Assembly (NCBI RefSeq): GCF_008042045.1
Contig: NZ_RDBP01000029.1
Span: forward strand, 29,850-65,692
DNA: 35,843 nt
Source of the DNA: Streptomyces sp. T39
GTDB lineage: Bacteria > Actinomycetota > Actinomycetes > Streptomycetales > Streptomycetaceae
Direction of reading: 5' to 3'
Position numbers and translations under genes: made by a program. The notes under the pieces are model-generated. The model saw nothing but the letters and a program-made list of their open reading frames with translations. It was not told the origin of the DNA and ran no database searches. Of the stretch, positions 1 to 7,895 are shown piece by piece. Position 1 is the first letter of the stretch, and each line of letters begins with the position of its first letter.

Positions 1-1339
1 GCGGGGGCTGTGCGGCTGCGGCCGGGAGGGGCTGGGCCGCCGGTGGGGGCGCTGCCGAGGGCATGGAGGCGCCCCTCGGGCGCGGGGGCGTGAAGTGAAC
101 CGGGAGGGAGGCCGGGCGGCGGGTCAGCCAGTCGGCTGCGATGCCGACCTCGTCGGCGCCGATGGAGAGTTGCAGGTCGGGGAGCAGGGCGAGCAGTTCG
201 TCGATACCGGTCTCGGCGATCGACCGTCCGATGTGCCCGCCCGGGCACTCGTGGGGGCCGGCGCTCAGGGCGAGGTGCGAGCGGTTGCCGTGCATCGGCA
301 CGGTGAGGTCGGGCCGTTGCTCGGGGTCGACGTTGGCGGCCGCGAGGCCGATGAGCAGGAAGTCGCCCTTCTTGATCTGCTGGTTGCCGAGGGTGGTGTC
401 GCCGGTGGCCCACCGTCCGGGGATCACGCTGATGGAGGGGTTGTCCCACATGACCTGGTCCAGGGCGTCGGGGAGCGTCATCCGGCCGCCGGACAGGGAG
501 CCGCGGAAGCGGGCGTCGGTCAGCACCATGCGCAGGGTGTGGGCGATCAGGTTGACGGTGCCCTGGTGGGCGGCGACCAGGACCAGGCGCAGGTGCTCGA
601 CGACCTCGGTGTCGGAGAGCTGGGCCTCGTGCAGGATCAGGCGCGAGGCGAGGTCGTTGTCACCCGGCTCCGCCCGCTTGCGGGTGACCAGGTCGCGGAG
701 GACCTCGGTGACCAGGGCGTTGCTCGCCGCTGCGGTTTCGCTGCCGCGCATGAGGTCAAGGGTGGGCTCGACGAGGGCCGGTCCCGCGTCGGGGGCGATA
801 CCCAGGGCGCGGCTGATCACCAGCATCGGGAGCGGCTCGGCGAAGTCCCTGACGAGGTCGGCCCGTCCGGTCCGGGCGAATCCCTGGACGATCTCGCGGG
901 TGTAGGCGGCCACGTAGTGCCGCATGCCGCGGCGGCTGAACTGGTTCAGCCCGTCGACCACTGCGGAGCGCAGCCGGGCGTGCTCCGGCCCGTCCGCGAA
1001 GACGCACAGGGGCTGCCAGCCGATCATCGGCATCAGGGGCGAGTCCATGGGGACGCGGTTCTCGCGGAACTCGGTCCACAGGCGGGAGTCGCGGCTGAAC
1101 TTGGACGGGGTGTGCAGGACGTCCAGGCACTCCCGGTAGCCGAGCACGATCCAGGCGGGCAGGTCGCCGTAGAGGAGTACCGGGGCGACCGCGCCGTACC
1201 GCTCGCGGAGTTCCTCGTAGAGCCGGGCCGGGTCGGCTGTGTCGGTCAGCCGCTGGAGACCGGATGGGGCCTGGCCGTGTGCCGGGCAGCCGGGAGGCGG
1301 GGCGAGGGCGTCTGCGGGTAAGCGGTGCGGGGTGGTCAC
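1..1339 (-). CDS. Cytochrome P450, CYP157-like, no ExxR motif (3' end outside window)
   Basis: The minus frame is open from a GTG at 1337-1339 to the window edge, about 446 codons, with no stop, so the C-terminus is missing. A GGAGG box lies 4 bases before the start. The protein aligns along its whole length with its neighbour at 1582-2997. The heme loop reads GPHECPGGHIGR with the thiolate cysteine at about residue 365. The K-helix site that is ExxR in almost all P450s reads DQVMW at about residues 294-298, so both the Glu and the Arg are lost. Absence of ExxR is the known hallmark of the CYP157 family, whose members often sit in Streptomyces conservons (cvn operons). No cvnABCD genes lie upstream (to the right) here. 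Substrate and redox partners are unknown. The tail is rich in Pro and Ala. The P450 fold is certain; the CYP157 assignment is by motif only. Confidence 0.88.
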   Translation of the reverse strand, partial: MTTPHRLPADALAPPPGCPAHGQAPSGLQRLTDTADPARLYEELRERYGAVAPVLLYGDLPAWIVLGYRECLDVLHTPSKFSRDSRLWTEFRENRVPMDSPLMPMIGWQPLCVFADGPEHARLRSAVVDGLNQFSRRGMRHYVAAYTREIVQGFARTGRADLVRDFAEPLPMLVISRALGIAPDAGPALVEPTLDLMRGSETAAASNALVTEVLRDLVTRKRAEPGDNDLASRLILHEAQLSDTEVVEHLRLVLVAAHQGTVNLIAHTLRMVLTDARFRGSLSGGRMTLPDALDQVMWDNPSISVIPGRWATGDTTLGNQQIKKGDFLLIGLAAANVDPEQRPDLTVPMHGNRSHLALSAGPHECPGGHIGRSIAETGIDELLALLPDLQLSIGADEVGIAADWLTRRPASLPVHFTPPRPRGASMPSAAPPPAAQPLPAAAAQPP

Positions 1340-1465
1340 GTGGCCTCCGGGGTGATGGCACCCCTTCACGTACGTCGTTCGGGGACGCTCATGGTCGCCT
1401 GCCGGCCGCAATCGCCGCGGCCGTGCCTCCGGCCGCGCAAGGCGCGTAATCCGGGGACGGTGGGC

Positions 1466-1509
1466 AGCATAACGCGGCGGCAGGATCACCTGACAAGCAG
1501 TCAGACTGC
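1466..1509 (-). promoter_or_regulatory. Possible promoter and operator for the left P450 gene
   Basis: Read on the minus strand, TTGTCA (1491-1496) and TATGCT (1466-1471) form a -35/-10-like pair with a 19-base spacer, somewhat long. Just upstream is the perfect palindrome GCAGTC-A-GACTGC (1497-1509), placed where a repressor or activator could bind. The site lies about 130 bases before the GTG at 1339. Both calls are pattern matches only. Confidence 0.3.
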
Positions 1510-1527
1510 TCAGTTGGGGACGGGGAC

Positions 1528-1567
1528 CGGCCTCCGGGCCGGGCGTCGTGCCGGGCACCGGAGGCCG
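1528..1567 (-). terminator. Rho-independent-type terminator after the second P450 gene
   Basis: A perfect 10-bp inverted repeat (CGGCCTCCGG at 1528-1537, CCGGAGGCCG at 1558-1567) with a 20-base loop begins 14 bases after the stop of the P450 gene ending at 1582. No clear U-tract follows, as is common in Streptomyces. It suggests that the two tandem P450 genes are separate transcripts. Confidence 0.5.
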
Positions 1568-1581
1568 TCGCGCGGCGTGGG

Positions 1582-2997
1582 TCAGCGGTTGCCGGTGAGC
1601 GAGCGCCACCAGGATCCGGAGGAGCGCTCGGGCGCCGGTTCCGCCGGCGCGGCCGGTCGGCCGGTCGGCTCCGCGATAGGCGGCAGTGGCTGCGCGGCGG
1701 TGGGGGCCGGGCGCGGGACGACGGCGCGTCGCGGCGGGGTGAAGCGGACGGGCAGTGTGGCGGGGCGGCGGGTGAGCCAGTCCGCGGTGATGCCGAGAGC
1801 GGGGCCGGGAACGGTGAGGGCCATGTCCGGCAGCAGGGTCATCAGCGAGTCGATGCCGGTGTCGGCGATGGCGCGCCCGATGTCGCCGCCGGGGCACTCG
1901 TGGGGGCCGCTGCTGAGAGCGAGGTGGGAGCGGTTGCCGTGCACCGGGGTGTCGAGGTCGGGGCGGATCTCGGGGTCGACGTTGGCGGCGGCGATACCGA
2001 GCAGCAGGAGGTCTCCCTTGCGGATGTCGACCTGCCCCAGCTTGGTGTCGCCCGTGGCCCAGCGGCCGGGCACGATGCTGATGGACGGGCTGTCCCACAT
2101 CACCTGCTCCAGCGCGTCCGGGAGCGTCATCTGGCCGCCGGCGAGGCTGCCACGGAAGCGGCGGTCGGTGAGGACCATACGCAGGGTGTGGGCGATCAGG
2201 TTGACGGTGCCCTGGTGGGCCGCGACGAGCACCAGGCGCAGGTGCTCGACGATCTCCTGGTCGTTCAGGGCGGAGGCATGGCCGATGAGGTAGGAGGCGA
2301 GGTCCTTGCCAGGGGTCACCTTCTTGCGCTGGACGAGGTCCTCCAGCACCCGGGTCACGACCGCGTTGCTGGCGGCCGCGGTCTCGCTGCCGCGCATCAG
2401 GTCGAGGGTGGGCTCGACCAAGGCCGGGCCGTCCTCCGGCTCGATGCCGAGCAGGCGGCTGACGACCAGCATGGGCAGCGGCTCGGCGTAGTCGCGCACG
2501 AGGTCGGCCGTGCCGTTGGCGAATCCGTCGACGAGCTGCTGGGTGGCCTGCGTGACGAGCCGGCGCATGCCGTGGCGGTTGAAGGCCGCCAGGCCGTCGA
2601 CGACGGCGGAACGCAACCGGGCGTGGTCGGCGCCGTCCGCGAACACGCACAGCGGCTGCCAGCCGACCATCGGCATCAGGGGCGAGTCGGCGGGCACCTC
2701 TTGGTTCAGGAACGGCGTCCACCTGCGGGAGTCGCGGGAGAACAGGTTCGGGGTGCGCATGACCTCCAGGTTCTCCCGGTAGCCGAGCACCAGCCAGGCA
2801 CGTATGCCGTGGTAGAGCTCGACGGGGGCGACAGGCCCGTACTGGGAGCGCAGCCGCTCGTAGGTGGTGGCGGGGTCCGTCACGTCCGGAAGGCGGATCA
2901 GCATCTCGCCGACGCCACCGCCCCCGCCGCCGGCGTGGGCGGGGCAGCCGGGCGGCGGCACGGACGAGCCAGCCGCTGAGGGAGTTTCAGGAGTCAC
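1582..2997 (-). CDS. Cytochrome P450, CYP157-like, no ExxR motif
   Basis: A 471-residue protein. The open frame extends upstream to 3219, but the GTG at 2997 has a GGAGG box 7 bases ahead and matches the start of the paralogue at 1-1339 (both carry PPPGCPAH near residue 20), so 2997 is chosen. The P450 fold is clear: I-helix region with VAAHQGTVNLIAH, heme loop GPHECPGGDIGR with Cys368. The K-helix ExxR is replaced by EQVMW (residues 297-301), so the Arg that normally completes the Glu-Arg-Arg triad is Met. This is the pattern described for CYP157, the known exception to the ExxR rule. The C-terminus is a Pro/Ala-rich tail ending in a basic stretch. The high similarity to the next gene suggests tandem duplication. 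No ferredoxin or reductase gene is nearby. Substrate unknown. Confidence 0.93.
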   Translation of the reverse strand: MTPETPSAAGSSVPPPGCPAHAGGGGGGVGEMLIRLPDVTDPATTYERLRSQYGPVAPVELYHGIRAWLVLGYRENLEVMRTPNLFSRDSRRWTPFLNQEVPADSPLMPMVGWQPLCVFADGADHARLRSAVVDGLAAFNRHGMRRLVTQATQQLVDGFANGTADLVRDYAEPLPMLVVSRLLGIEPEDGPALVEPTLDLMRGSETAAASNAVVTRVLEDLVQRKKVTPGKDLASYLIGHASALNDQEIVEHLRLVLVAAHQGTVNLIAHTLRMVLTDRRFRGSLAGGQMTLPDALEQVMWDSPSISIVPGRWATGDTKLGQVDIRKGDLLLLGIAAANVDPEIRPDLDTPVHGNRSHLALSSGPHECPGGDIGRAIADTGIDSLMTLLPDMALTVPGPALGITADWLTRRPATLPVRFTPPRRAVVPRPAPTAAQPLPPIAEPTGRPAAPAEPAPERSSGSWWRSLTGNR

Positions 2998-3251
2998 GGG
3001 GGCCTCCGAGTCGAAGGAGCGGCCCGGGAAGGGGGATCCGGGTGCGCGCGTTTCAGCGTGGGGGTCGGCCGTTTCGACGGGCCGGTCCTGATCTACGAAG
3101 CTGCATAAGATCAGATTCGGCAGAAGCATATCCCTGGGCCGGATGCGTGTTCGTCGGGCCTGCCGGAGCGTGAATCCCGTTACTCGGAGCAGACTTTGAG
3201 CCGCAGACTCACCCTGCATAGCCGACCGGAGGCGTGCTCAGGCGGGCCGCG

Positions 3252-3271
3252 CCCCCGCAGTGCTGCGGGGG
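3252..3271 (-). terminator. Terminator hairpin after the BlaI-type gene
   Basis: CCCCCGCAG (3252-3260), TG, CTGCGGGGG (3263-3271): a perfect 9-bp stem starting one base beyond the stop codon at 3273. It would end transcription of the repressor gene before the P450 genes, so the repressor is probably monocistronic. Confidence 0.6.
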
Positions 3272-3272
3272 T

Positions 3273-3653
3273 TCACCGGGCGTCTTCGCCCTTCCCGGCC
3301 AGGGCCCGGTGCAGCGCCATCTGCTGGTCCTGGGACAGGGCGGTACAGAAGGCGGCCAGGGCCGCGTCCTGGTCTCCCCCGCGGTGCAGGGCGAGCAGCA
3401 TGAGAGCTGCGGTGTGCTGCGCCTGGGAGCGGGTGGCGGCGTAGCGGAAGGCGCGGCCGGCCGGATGGCGGCTCAGATGTCCCTTGCTGTGGAGGTTGTC
3501 CATGACGGTGGCGACCGTGGTGTAGGCGAGGGGGCGGTCCAGCCTGCGGAGTTCCTCCATCGTCTCGCGCACGGTCATCGGCGTCTCGGCACGCCAGACC
3601 AGGCTCATCACGGTCGCTTCCAGCTCCCCCAGGTCCCCATTCACCCCGGTCAC
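3273..3653 (-). CDS. BlaI/MecI/CopY-family transcriptional repressor
   Basis: About 126 residues. It begins with the family pattern LGELEATVMSLVW, followed by the winged-helix stretch (TVRETMEEL, YTTVATVMDNLHSKG, RYAATRSQ) and the short C-terminal dimerisation helix. These proteins are dimeric DNA-binding repressors, classically inactivated by a membrane-bound BlaR/M56 metalloprotease encoded next door. No such partner gene is present; a terminator follows at once. The frame is open to 3740, but family alignment favours the GTG at 3653 or the one at 3644. No strong Shine-Dalgarno is seen, so the message may be nearly leaderless. It is divergent from the P450 at 3838, whose promoter region it shares, making that gene and itself the likely targets (inference). 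Confidence 0.85.
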   Translation of the reverse strand: MTGVNGDLGELEATVMSLVWRAETPMTVRETMEELRRLDRPLAYTTVATVMDNLHSKGHLSRHPAGRAFRYAATRSQAQHTAALMLLALHRGGDQDAALAAFCTALSQDQQMALHRALAGKGEDAR

Positions 3654-3759
3654 CCTAGTGGTCCAACCCGCCGCGGACCGCCTCGCCATCCGGCCAGGAC
3701 GCCTCGGGAATCCGCGCGAGGTTGCCTCTTCAGGCAGCACTCATCCGGCGTCTACGATG

Positions 3760-3775
3760 CCGATTAGTTGATCGG
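3760..3775. promoter_or_regulatory. Inverted repeat in the BlaI/P450 divergent region
   Basis: CCGAT-N6-ATCGG (3760-3764 and 3771-3775) lies between the divergent repressor gene and the P450 starting at 3838. The 184-base gap must hold both promoters. The repeat could be an operator, but no bound protein can be assigned from sequence. Confidence 0.25.
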
Positions 3776-3837
3776 TAAGGACAGCACTCCCGAGCGCCGG
3801 GGCCACCGGTGCGCGTCGCTCCGTGAAGGGATCCCTC

Positions 3838-5175
3838 GTGTCTCTGGCAGACATACCTCCAGCCGCCGGTGCCTGGCCCGTGCTCGGGCACGTCCCGCGC
3901 CTGGTACGCGATCCGCTGCGCGAGCTGAGAGCCATGCACGCCGAGGGCCCCGTACTGCTGATGCGGGCGGGCAGCATGCCAATCGTCTACGTCACGGATC
4001 CCGAGGCCGTGCACGAGGTCACCGTCGAGCGGGCCCGGTCCTTCGTGAAGGGGCGCCTGTTCGACAAGGTTGCCAAGCTGGTCGGGGAAGGGCTGGCGAA
4101 CAGCAGCGGACCGAAGCACCTCCGCAACCGGCGTCTCGTCCAGCCCCTGTTCTACAAGGAGCGCTTGGCGCAATATGCCGAGGTGATGAGCGCCCGGGCG
4201 CAGGCTCTGTCCGACTCCTGGCGCCACGGCGAGGAGCTCGACGTCACCGAGGTGATGGGGCACTACGCGATCGAGACGCTCGCGGCCACCCTGTTCAGCG
4301 CCGACATCGGCGCCGCAGCAGTGAAGGCGGTCCGCGAGGACCTGCCGGTCATCCTGAAGAACATGCTGAGGCGGGCCCTGGCCCCGCAGTTCATGGACTC
4401 GTGGCCGCTGGTCTGGCGCGACTTCGACCGCTCGGCCACCCGGATGCGGTCCGTGATCGACGACGTGATCGCCACGACACGCGCGTCCGATCCGGCAGGC
4501 CGCACGGACCTGCTGTCCCTGCTGCTGGCCACGCGAGACGAGGACGGCGTCGGCTTCACCGACGAAGAGATCCGCGATGAGCTGACCACCATGCTCTTCG
4601 CCGGCAGCGAGACGATCGCCGGCACGATGTCCTGGGCGCTTTACCACCTGGCGCAGAACCCCGAGGTCGAGCAGGAAGTGCTGCACGAGCTGAAGACCGT
4701 GGTCGGGGACCGGCCGGCCGTCTTCGGCGACGTGATGAACCTGCCCGTGCTCACCCGGGTGCTGGACGAAACGATCCGCCTGCACGGAGTGGTCAGCCTG
4801 ATGCGCCGCGCCACCGAACCGGTGACCGTCGGAGGGTACGAGATCCCGACCGGGACGGAGGTGCTCATCAGCCTGTACGCGCTGCACCGGCACCCCGGCC
4901 TGTATCCGGACCCCGACCGCTTCGACCCCTCGCGCTGGATCCCGGACCGGGACAACCCACGGCCGCGCACGCACGTCATCCCCTTCGGCGCGGGCAACCG
5001 GCGCTGCATCGGCGACAAGTACGCATGGATGGAGGCCCTGTTGACCCTGGCGACACTCCTGCCGCAGTGGAGGTTCACGCCCCGGCCCGGCAGCAAGGCT
5101 CCGACGGAGGCCATGGCGGCGATGGCGCACCCGACGCGCGTGGAGATGGTGGTGCACCGGCGCGACGCCGGCTAG
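3838..5175 (+). CDS. Cytochrome P450 monooxygenase, canonical
   Basis: A 445-residue P450 with all catalytic motifs. Numbered from the GTG at 3838: I-helix AGSET (255-259, oxygen activation), K-helix ETIR (311-314, the ExxR motif), and heme loop FGAGNRRCIG (383-392) with the thiolate Cys390. The opening PPAAGAWPVLGH is the usual proline-rich hinge. An upstream in-frame GTG at 3823 lacks a ribosome site, while 3838 has AAGGGA about 6 bases ahead. The sequence type (IPTGTEVLISLYALHRHPGLYPDPDRFDPSRW) resembles the eukaryotic-like bacterial P450s often seen acting on terpenes or fatty chains. No terpene synthase or redox partner is in the window, so the substrate cannot be named. It is clearly a different branch from the CYP157-like pair to its left. 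Confidence 0.95.
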   Translation: MSLADIPPAAGAWPVLGHVPRLVRDPLRELRAMHAEGPVLLMRAGSMPIVYVTDPEAVHEVTVERARSFVKGRLFDKVAKLVGEGLANSSGPKHLRNRRLVQPLFYKERLAQYAEVMSARAQALSDSWRHGEELDVTEVMGHYAIETLAATLFSADIGAAAVKAVREDLPVILKNMLRRALAPQFMDSWPLVWRDFDRSATRMRSVIDDVIATTRASDPAGRTDLLSLLLATRDEDGVGFTDEEIRDELTTMLFAGSETIAGTMSWALYHLAQNPEVEQEVLHELKTVVGDRPAVFGDVMNLPVLTRVLDETIRLHGVVSLMRRATEPVTVGGYEIPTGTEVLISLYALHRHPGLYPDPDRFDPSRWIPDRDNPRPRTHVIPFGAGNRRCIGDKYAWMEALLTLATLLPQWRFTPRPGSKAPTEAMAAMAHPTRVEMVVHRRDAG

Positions 5176-5214
5176 CCGCACAAGCCTCCCTGTGGGGCCT
5201 CAGGCGCGAGGGAG

Positions 5215-5240
5215 GGGTGACTGCCGACGGGCGGTCACCC
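5215..5240. terminator. Bidirectional terminator between convergent genes
   Basis: GGGTGACTGCC (5215-5225) pairs with GGCGGTCACCC (5230-5240) with one G-U pair and a 4-base loop. It lies in the 83-base gap between the P450 ending at 5175 and the convergent gene ending at 5259, where it can serve both. Confidence 0.6.
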
Positions 5241-5258
5241 ACTCGTCGTTCTGCTTCT

Positions 5259-6008
5259 TCAGGCGGCCACGGGCGGGGCGATGGTGAAGACAGGCGCCGG
5301 GAGCCGGTCCACGATCTCGCCGGTGTACTCGATCCGCACCGGCGGGAACTGCACCGGCAGCTCGGTCGGCAGGCCGGACGGGTCGAGGGCCAGCTCGGCC
5401 CGGGGCACCCGCAGCCACAGCCGGGGCAGGCGCTCCAGCAGCCGCGCGACGGCGGTGTCGCCGATCAGGTCGGCGAGCGCGGCCGCGGTACGCGGCGGGC
5501 CGGAGAAGGCCATGAGGTCCGTGGGCGAGTCCCCCGGTGTGCGGCCGGGCCCTGGGAGGCAGTCCGCGAGGGTGCTGGAGATCCTGCCCGCGGCCAGTTC
5601 GGCGACCTCCAGCACGAGGCTGTACAGCCGGTCCACGACGTCCGCCTCGGGCCCGCCAGCGTGGTGGTTGACCGTCCAGGACACGAGATCGGGACCGGGG
5701 TCGGCCGCCATCTCCGCGACGAGCCGCGCCAGGAGGGTCCTCAGGTTCGACGCGGCCCGGGCCGGGTCGACGGACTCGCCGAGCAGCGCGGGCAACGCCC
5801 GCCCGGCGCCTGCCGCGTAGCTTTCGTCCATTCCGCAGAACCCCGGCATGGCGAGCACGGGGACGGGGACGGCGAATCGCAGCACCAGGTCCTCACGGCC
5901 TGTGGGCGCGAACTCGTCGATCACCTGGTCGACGAGCTGCTGAATGTGGAGCGGCGTACAGACGCCCAGCTCGGCAAGGGCTGCACGGACGACGTCAGGG
6001 GCGGGCAC
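5259..6008 (-). CDS. P450-fold protein lacking the heme-ligand cysteine
   Basis: 249 residues from a GTG at 6006-6008 with GGGAG 8 bases upstream, so this looks like an expressed gene. Residues 20-150 align with helices C to I of P450s (compare LVDQVIDEFAPTGREDLV with the equivalent segment of the CYP157-like neighbours). Residues 164-224 align with the heme loop through the last strand (FSGPPRTAAALADLI, then LLERLPRLWLRVP). At the position of the invariant cysteine, Thr174 is found. The N-terminal 80-100 residues, the K-helix and the meander are absent. It therefore should not bind heme as a P450. Precedent for useful heme-free P450 homologues exists (EryCII/DesVIII partners of glycosyltransferases), but those are longer and no glycosyltransferase is here. 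Alternatives are a decaying gene or a structural partner of the neighbouring P450s. Confidence 0.7.
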   Translation of the reverse strand: MPAPDVVRAALAELGVCTPLHIQQLVDQVIDEFAPTGREDLVLRFAVPVPVLAMPGFCGMDESYAAGAGRALPALLGESVDPARAASNLRTLLARLVAEMAADPGPDLVSWTVNHHAGGPEADVVDRLYSLVLEVAELAAGRISSTLADCLPGPGRTPGDSPTDLMAFSGPPRTAAALADLIGDTAVARLLERLPRLWLRVPRAELALDPSGLPTELPVQFPPVRIEYTGEIVDRLPAPVFTIAPPVAA

Positions 6009-6507
6009 AGGAATCTCCCGTTTCTCGGTGTTACTACCACAAGCGCAGACGGCTCATCCCGAGACCGGCATGCGCGGTGCTGGCCTGCACCGCGATGCCT
6101 CCGTCTCCGACAAGGGGGAAACTGCGTTTCCTCCTTGTTGCGCATCTGCGAGGACTGGCAAAGATGGGTCCTCGGCAGACGCGGTAACCCGGCCGACGAG
6201 CTGCTGCTCTCAATGGAGCGCAGCTCAGTCGCGTGCCCCGGTGTGCCTGCACCGGGGTTTCGTCTGTCAGTGGGTAATTAGCGGCCGCCTTGCACCACTG
6301 GGGTATCCGGAGTCCAACCAAACCGCTGGCGTCTGTGGGGCGTAGTCGACACGCCCCGCAGGCAGCATAGCCGCCGTGCAACGGAGGTTGGGAGCGTCTG
6401 CTCCCACAGCACATCTGGCCAGTGGGCCCCGAGAGCATCGGCGGCCCACGATGCGGCACACCGTTCCTTCACACCTGCCAGGCCTGGGCCTGGCGAGGGG
6501 AGTCGTC
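6009..6507. other. Intergenic stretch with one strong hairpin
   Basis: No convincing gene is seen. The hairpin at 6112-6136 (AAGGGGGAAAC, loop TGC, GTTTCCTCCTT; 11 pairs with one G-U) could be a terminator or a regulatory structure. The rest holds the presumed promoters for the P450-fold gene (leftward) and the small gene at 6508. Confidence 0.4.
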
Positions 6508-6840
6508 ATGACCGTCATCGCCGTCCACCCGGCAGAATGCAGCCCGGCACGCGATCGGAGGCTGATCGTCTTCCTGCGCGAGCGACTAGCAGAGACTGAC
6601 CAGTCCGGTTGCGGAGGTGAACGGCAGTTCGCCGGAGGCATCTCCCACCTGTTGTCGGACTTTGACCGGCTGCTCGCACGAACCTATCGCGGCGAGGGCG
6701 ACGAGTACCTGTGCGGACAGATAGATGCCCTGCGCCTTTGCCTCCAGAGCCTCGCGGCAGCCGTCTATCTCGCGCATCCCGATGCACCCGCAGCCCTCAC
6801 CAAGGCAGTCCAGGCCCCGCCGGCGCCCGACACCGCGTGA
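6508..6840 (+). CDS. Small hypothetical protein
   Basis: 110 residues. The frame is open from 6376, but the ATG at 6508 has GGGGAG 8 bases ahead and is preferred. The protein begins with an amphipathic helix (RDRRLIVFLRERLAETDQ) and is predicted mostly helical, ending in a Pro-rich tail. It has no signal peptide or membrane segment and contains three cysteines. The opening is reminiscent of short Streptomyces DUF6221-type proteins, but the rest does not fit that family, so no function is assigned. Codon use is typical of the replicon. Confidence 0.55.
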   Translation: MTVIAVHPAECSPARDRRLIVFLRERLAETDQSGCGGERQFAGGISHLLSDFDRLLARTYRGEGDEYLCGQIDALRLCLQSLAAAVYLAHPDAPAALTKAVQAPPAPDTA

Positions 6841-7327
6841 TGTGAGCTGGCTGCCTTGGCCGTACACGGGCGAACGCCTACCGGACGGCTCGGGCAAGGG
6901 GTTCTGGATGCCTGTGCCCACGAGGGGGAGGGCGCAAGGCGGGTTCAGGGGCACCGCTGCGGCTGCCAGGTTCGGGGCATTTGACACCGAGGCCGCCAGG
7001 TGCCGGAGGGCCGGCCGTCGCCGGGTAGCGGCGGCACCGGAAGGTGAGGAGCTGCGACTCCGGCAGCATCAGGGCCGGCTCGTCACCTACGGGAGGTCGC
7101 TCCGCGAGGGGGCGCCGGCCAAGATCGGCGACGGTGACCCGGGCCCTTCGCAACCCGGTTCACCGTCGGCCGGACCGCGCCGCGCGTAGCCCGAGCGGTG
7201 CCCGTGCCATGCCCGATGCGTCCGCGGCCAGCTTGGAGACGAGCCAGGAGCGTCGTCCGCCAGGACGTCGACACCCATATGTCCAGCATGTCATGCATCC
7301 CTTGCCAAGCCAGCGAGGCGGACTCCG
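6841..7327. other. Gene-poor stretch
   Basis: Several frames are open here by GC bias, but none has a ribosome site, a recognisable motif or consistent codon use. Nothing else is seen until the hairpin at 7328. Confidence 0.35.
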
Positions 7328-7366
7328 AGCAGAGCCGGCCAGCCGATACGGCTGGCCGGCTCTGCT
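7328..7366. terminator. Strong intrinsic terminator
   Basis: A perfect 17-bp stem (7328-7344 with 7350-7366) around the 5-base loop GATAC, followed on the plus strand by GTTTTG. This is the best terminator shape in the window. No intact gene ends close to it on either strand, so the gene it served may have been lost when the mobile-element debris to its right arrived. Confidence 0.7.
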
Positions 7367-7516
7367 GTTTTGCCGCGGCACTACTCTTTCGGCACAGTGT
7401 GATAACTGGTGGTCAACGTCCACTCAAAAGTGTGCCGGGACGACCCCGGAGTGCGGAAAGAGTGACGTCAGCAGGTTCGGATACGCACGTTCGAAAGACG
7501 GCTGTGCGTCGAGGAC

Positions 7517-7669
7517 ATGGCTCAGCCGTTCTCGCCTCAGGGTTGGCTCCAGGAGCATCCCACGCAGGTGTGGCACTACCTGGCGCGACTCGGGGCGCCC
7601 TGGAAGGACGCTGCAGATTCGGTGAGTCCGGAACTGGCGGAGGGGGCTGCGCTCGATGGCCTTCGTTGA
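7517..7669 (+). CDS. Possible 50-residue ORF
   Basis: ATG at 7517 preceded by GAGGAC at a short distance; the product starts MAQPFSPQGWLQEHPTQVW and ends at the TGA at 7667-7669. Composition looks protein-like, but it may be a remnant, since it overlaps the start of an IS5 transposase fragment by 14 bases. No family is recognised. Confidence 0.3.
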   Translation: MAQPFSPQGWLQEHPTQVWHYLARLGAPWKDAADSVSPELAEGAALDGLR

Positions 7670-7895
7670 GGGGCTGGTGCCGGAGGGACTGTGGGAGTTG
7701 TTCCGGGCTGTGAGACCGTCGATCCCCACGAGGCCGCAAGGTGGTGGCCGTCGGCGAGCCGATGATCGCGCGGTGCTCGCCGCGATCATCTTTGTCGCCA
7801 CCTCAGGGGGCACCTGGCGGCAGCTGCCGCCGGTCTTCGGAGCCTCATGGCAGACGGTCCACCGGCGGTTCTCCGAGTGGACCGCTGCGCGGGCT
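7656..7895 (+). pseudogene. IS5-family transposase, N-terminal fragment
   Basis: About 80 residues match the N-terminal domain (DUF4096 type) of IS5-family transposases: GLVPEGLWELF, then QGGGRRRADDRAVLAAIIFV, TSGGTWRQLPPVFGASWQTVHRRFSEWT. The homologous stretch is seen in the complete element at 35012. Similarity stops soon after the WT pair near 7885, and the DDE catalytic domain is absent. No inverted ends are visible, so this is a dead relic. Confidence 0.8.

Noticed and set aside
95..1321. Long plus-strand open frame of 408 codons
   Set aside because: It is antisense to a clear P450 frame on the minus strand; its translation is Gly/Val/Arg-rich with no motifs, a by-product of GC-rich codons.
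1900..2979. Plus-strand open frame opposite the second P450
   Set aside because: Same antisense artefact; the minus frame has the heme loop and a ribosome site.
1..3000. A conservon (cvnABCD) operon
   Set aside because: CYP157-like genes often belong to conservons, but no histidine kinase-like, roadblock, DUF742 or GTPase gene lies upstream within the window.
2998..3219. Upstream extension of the second P450 to an ATG at 3219
   Set aside because: The extension has no homology to the paralogue, and the GTG at 2997 has a GGAGG box.
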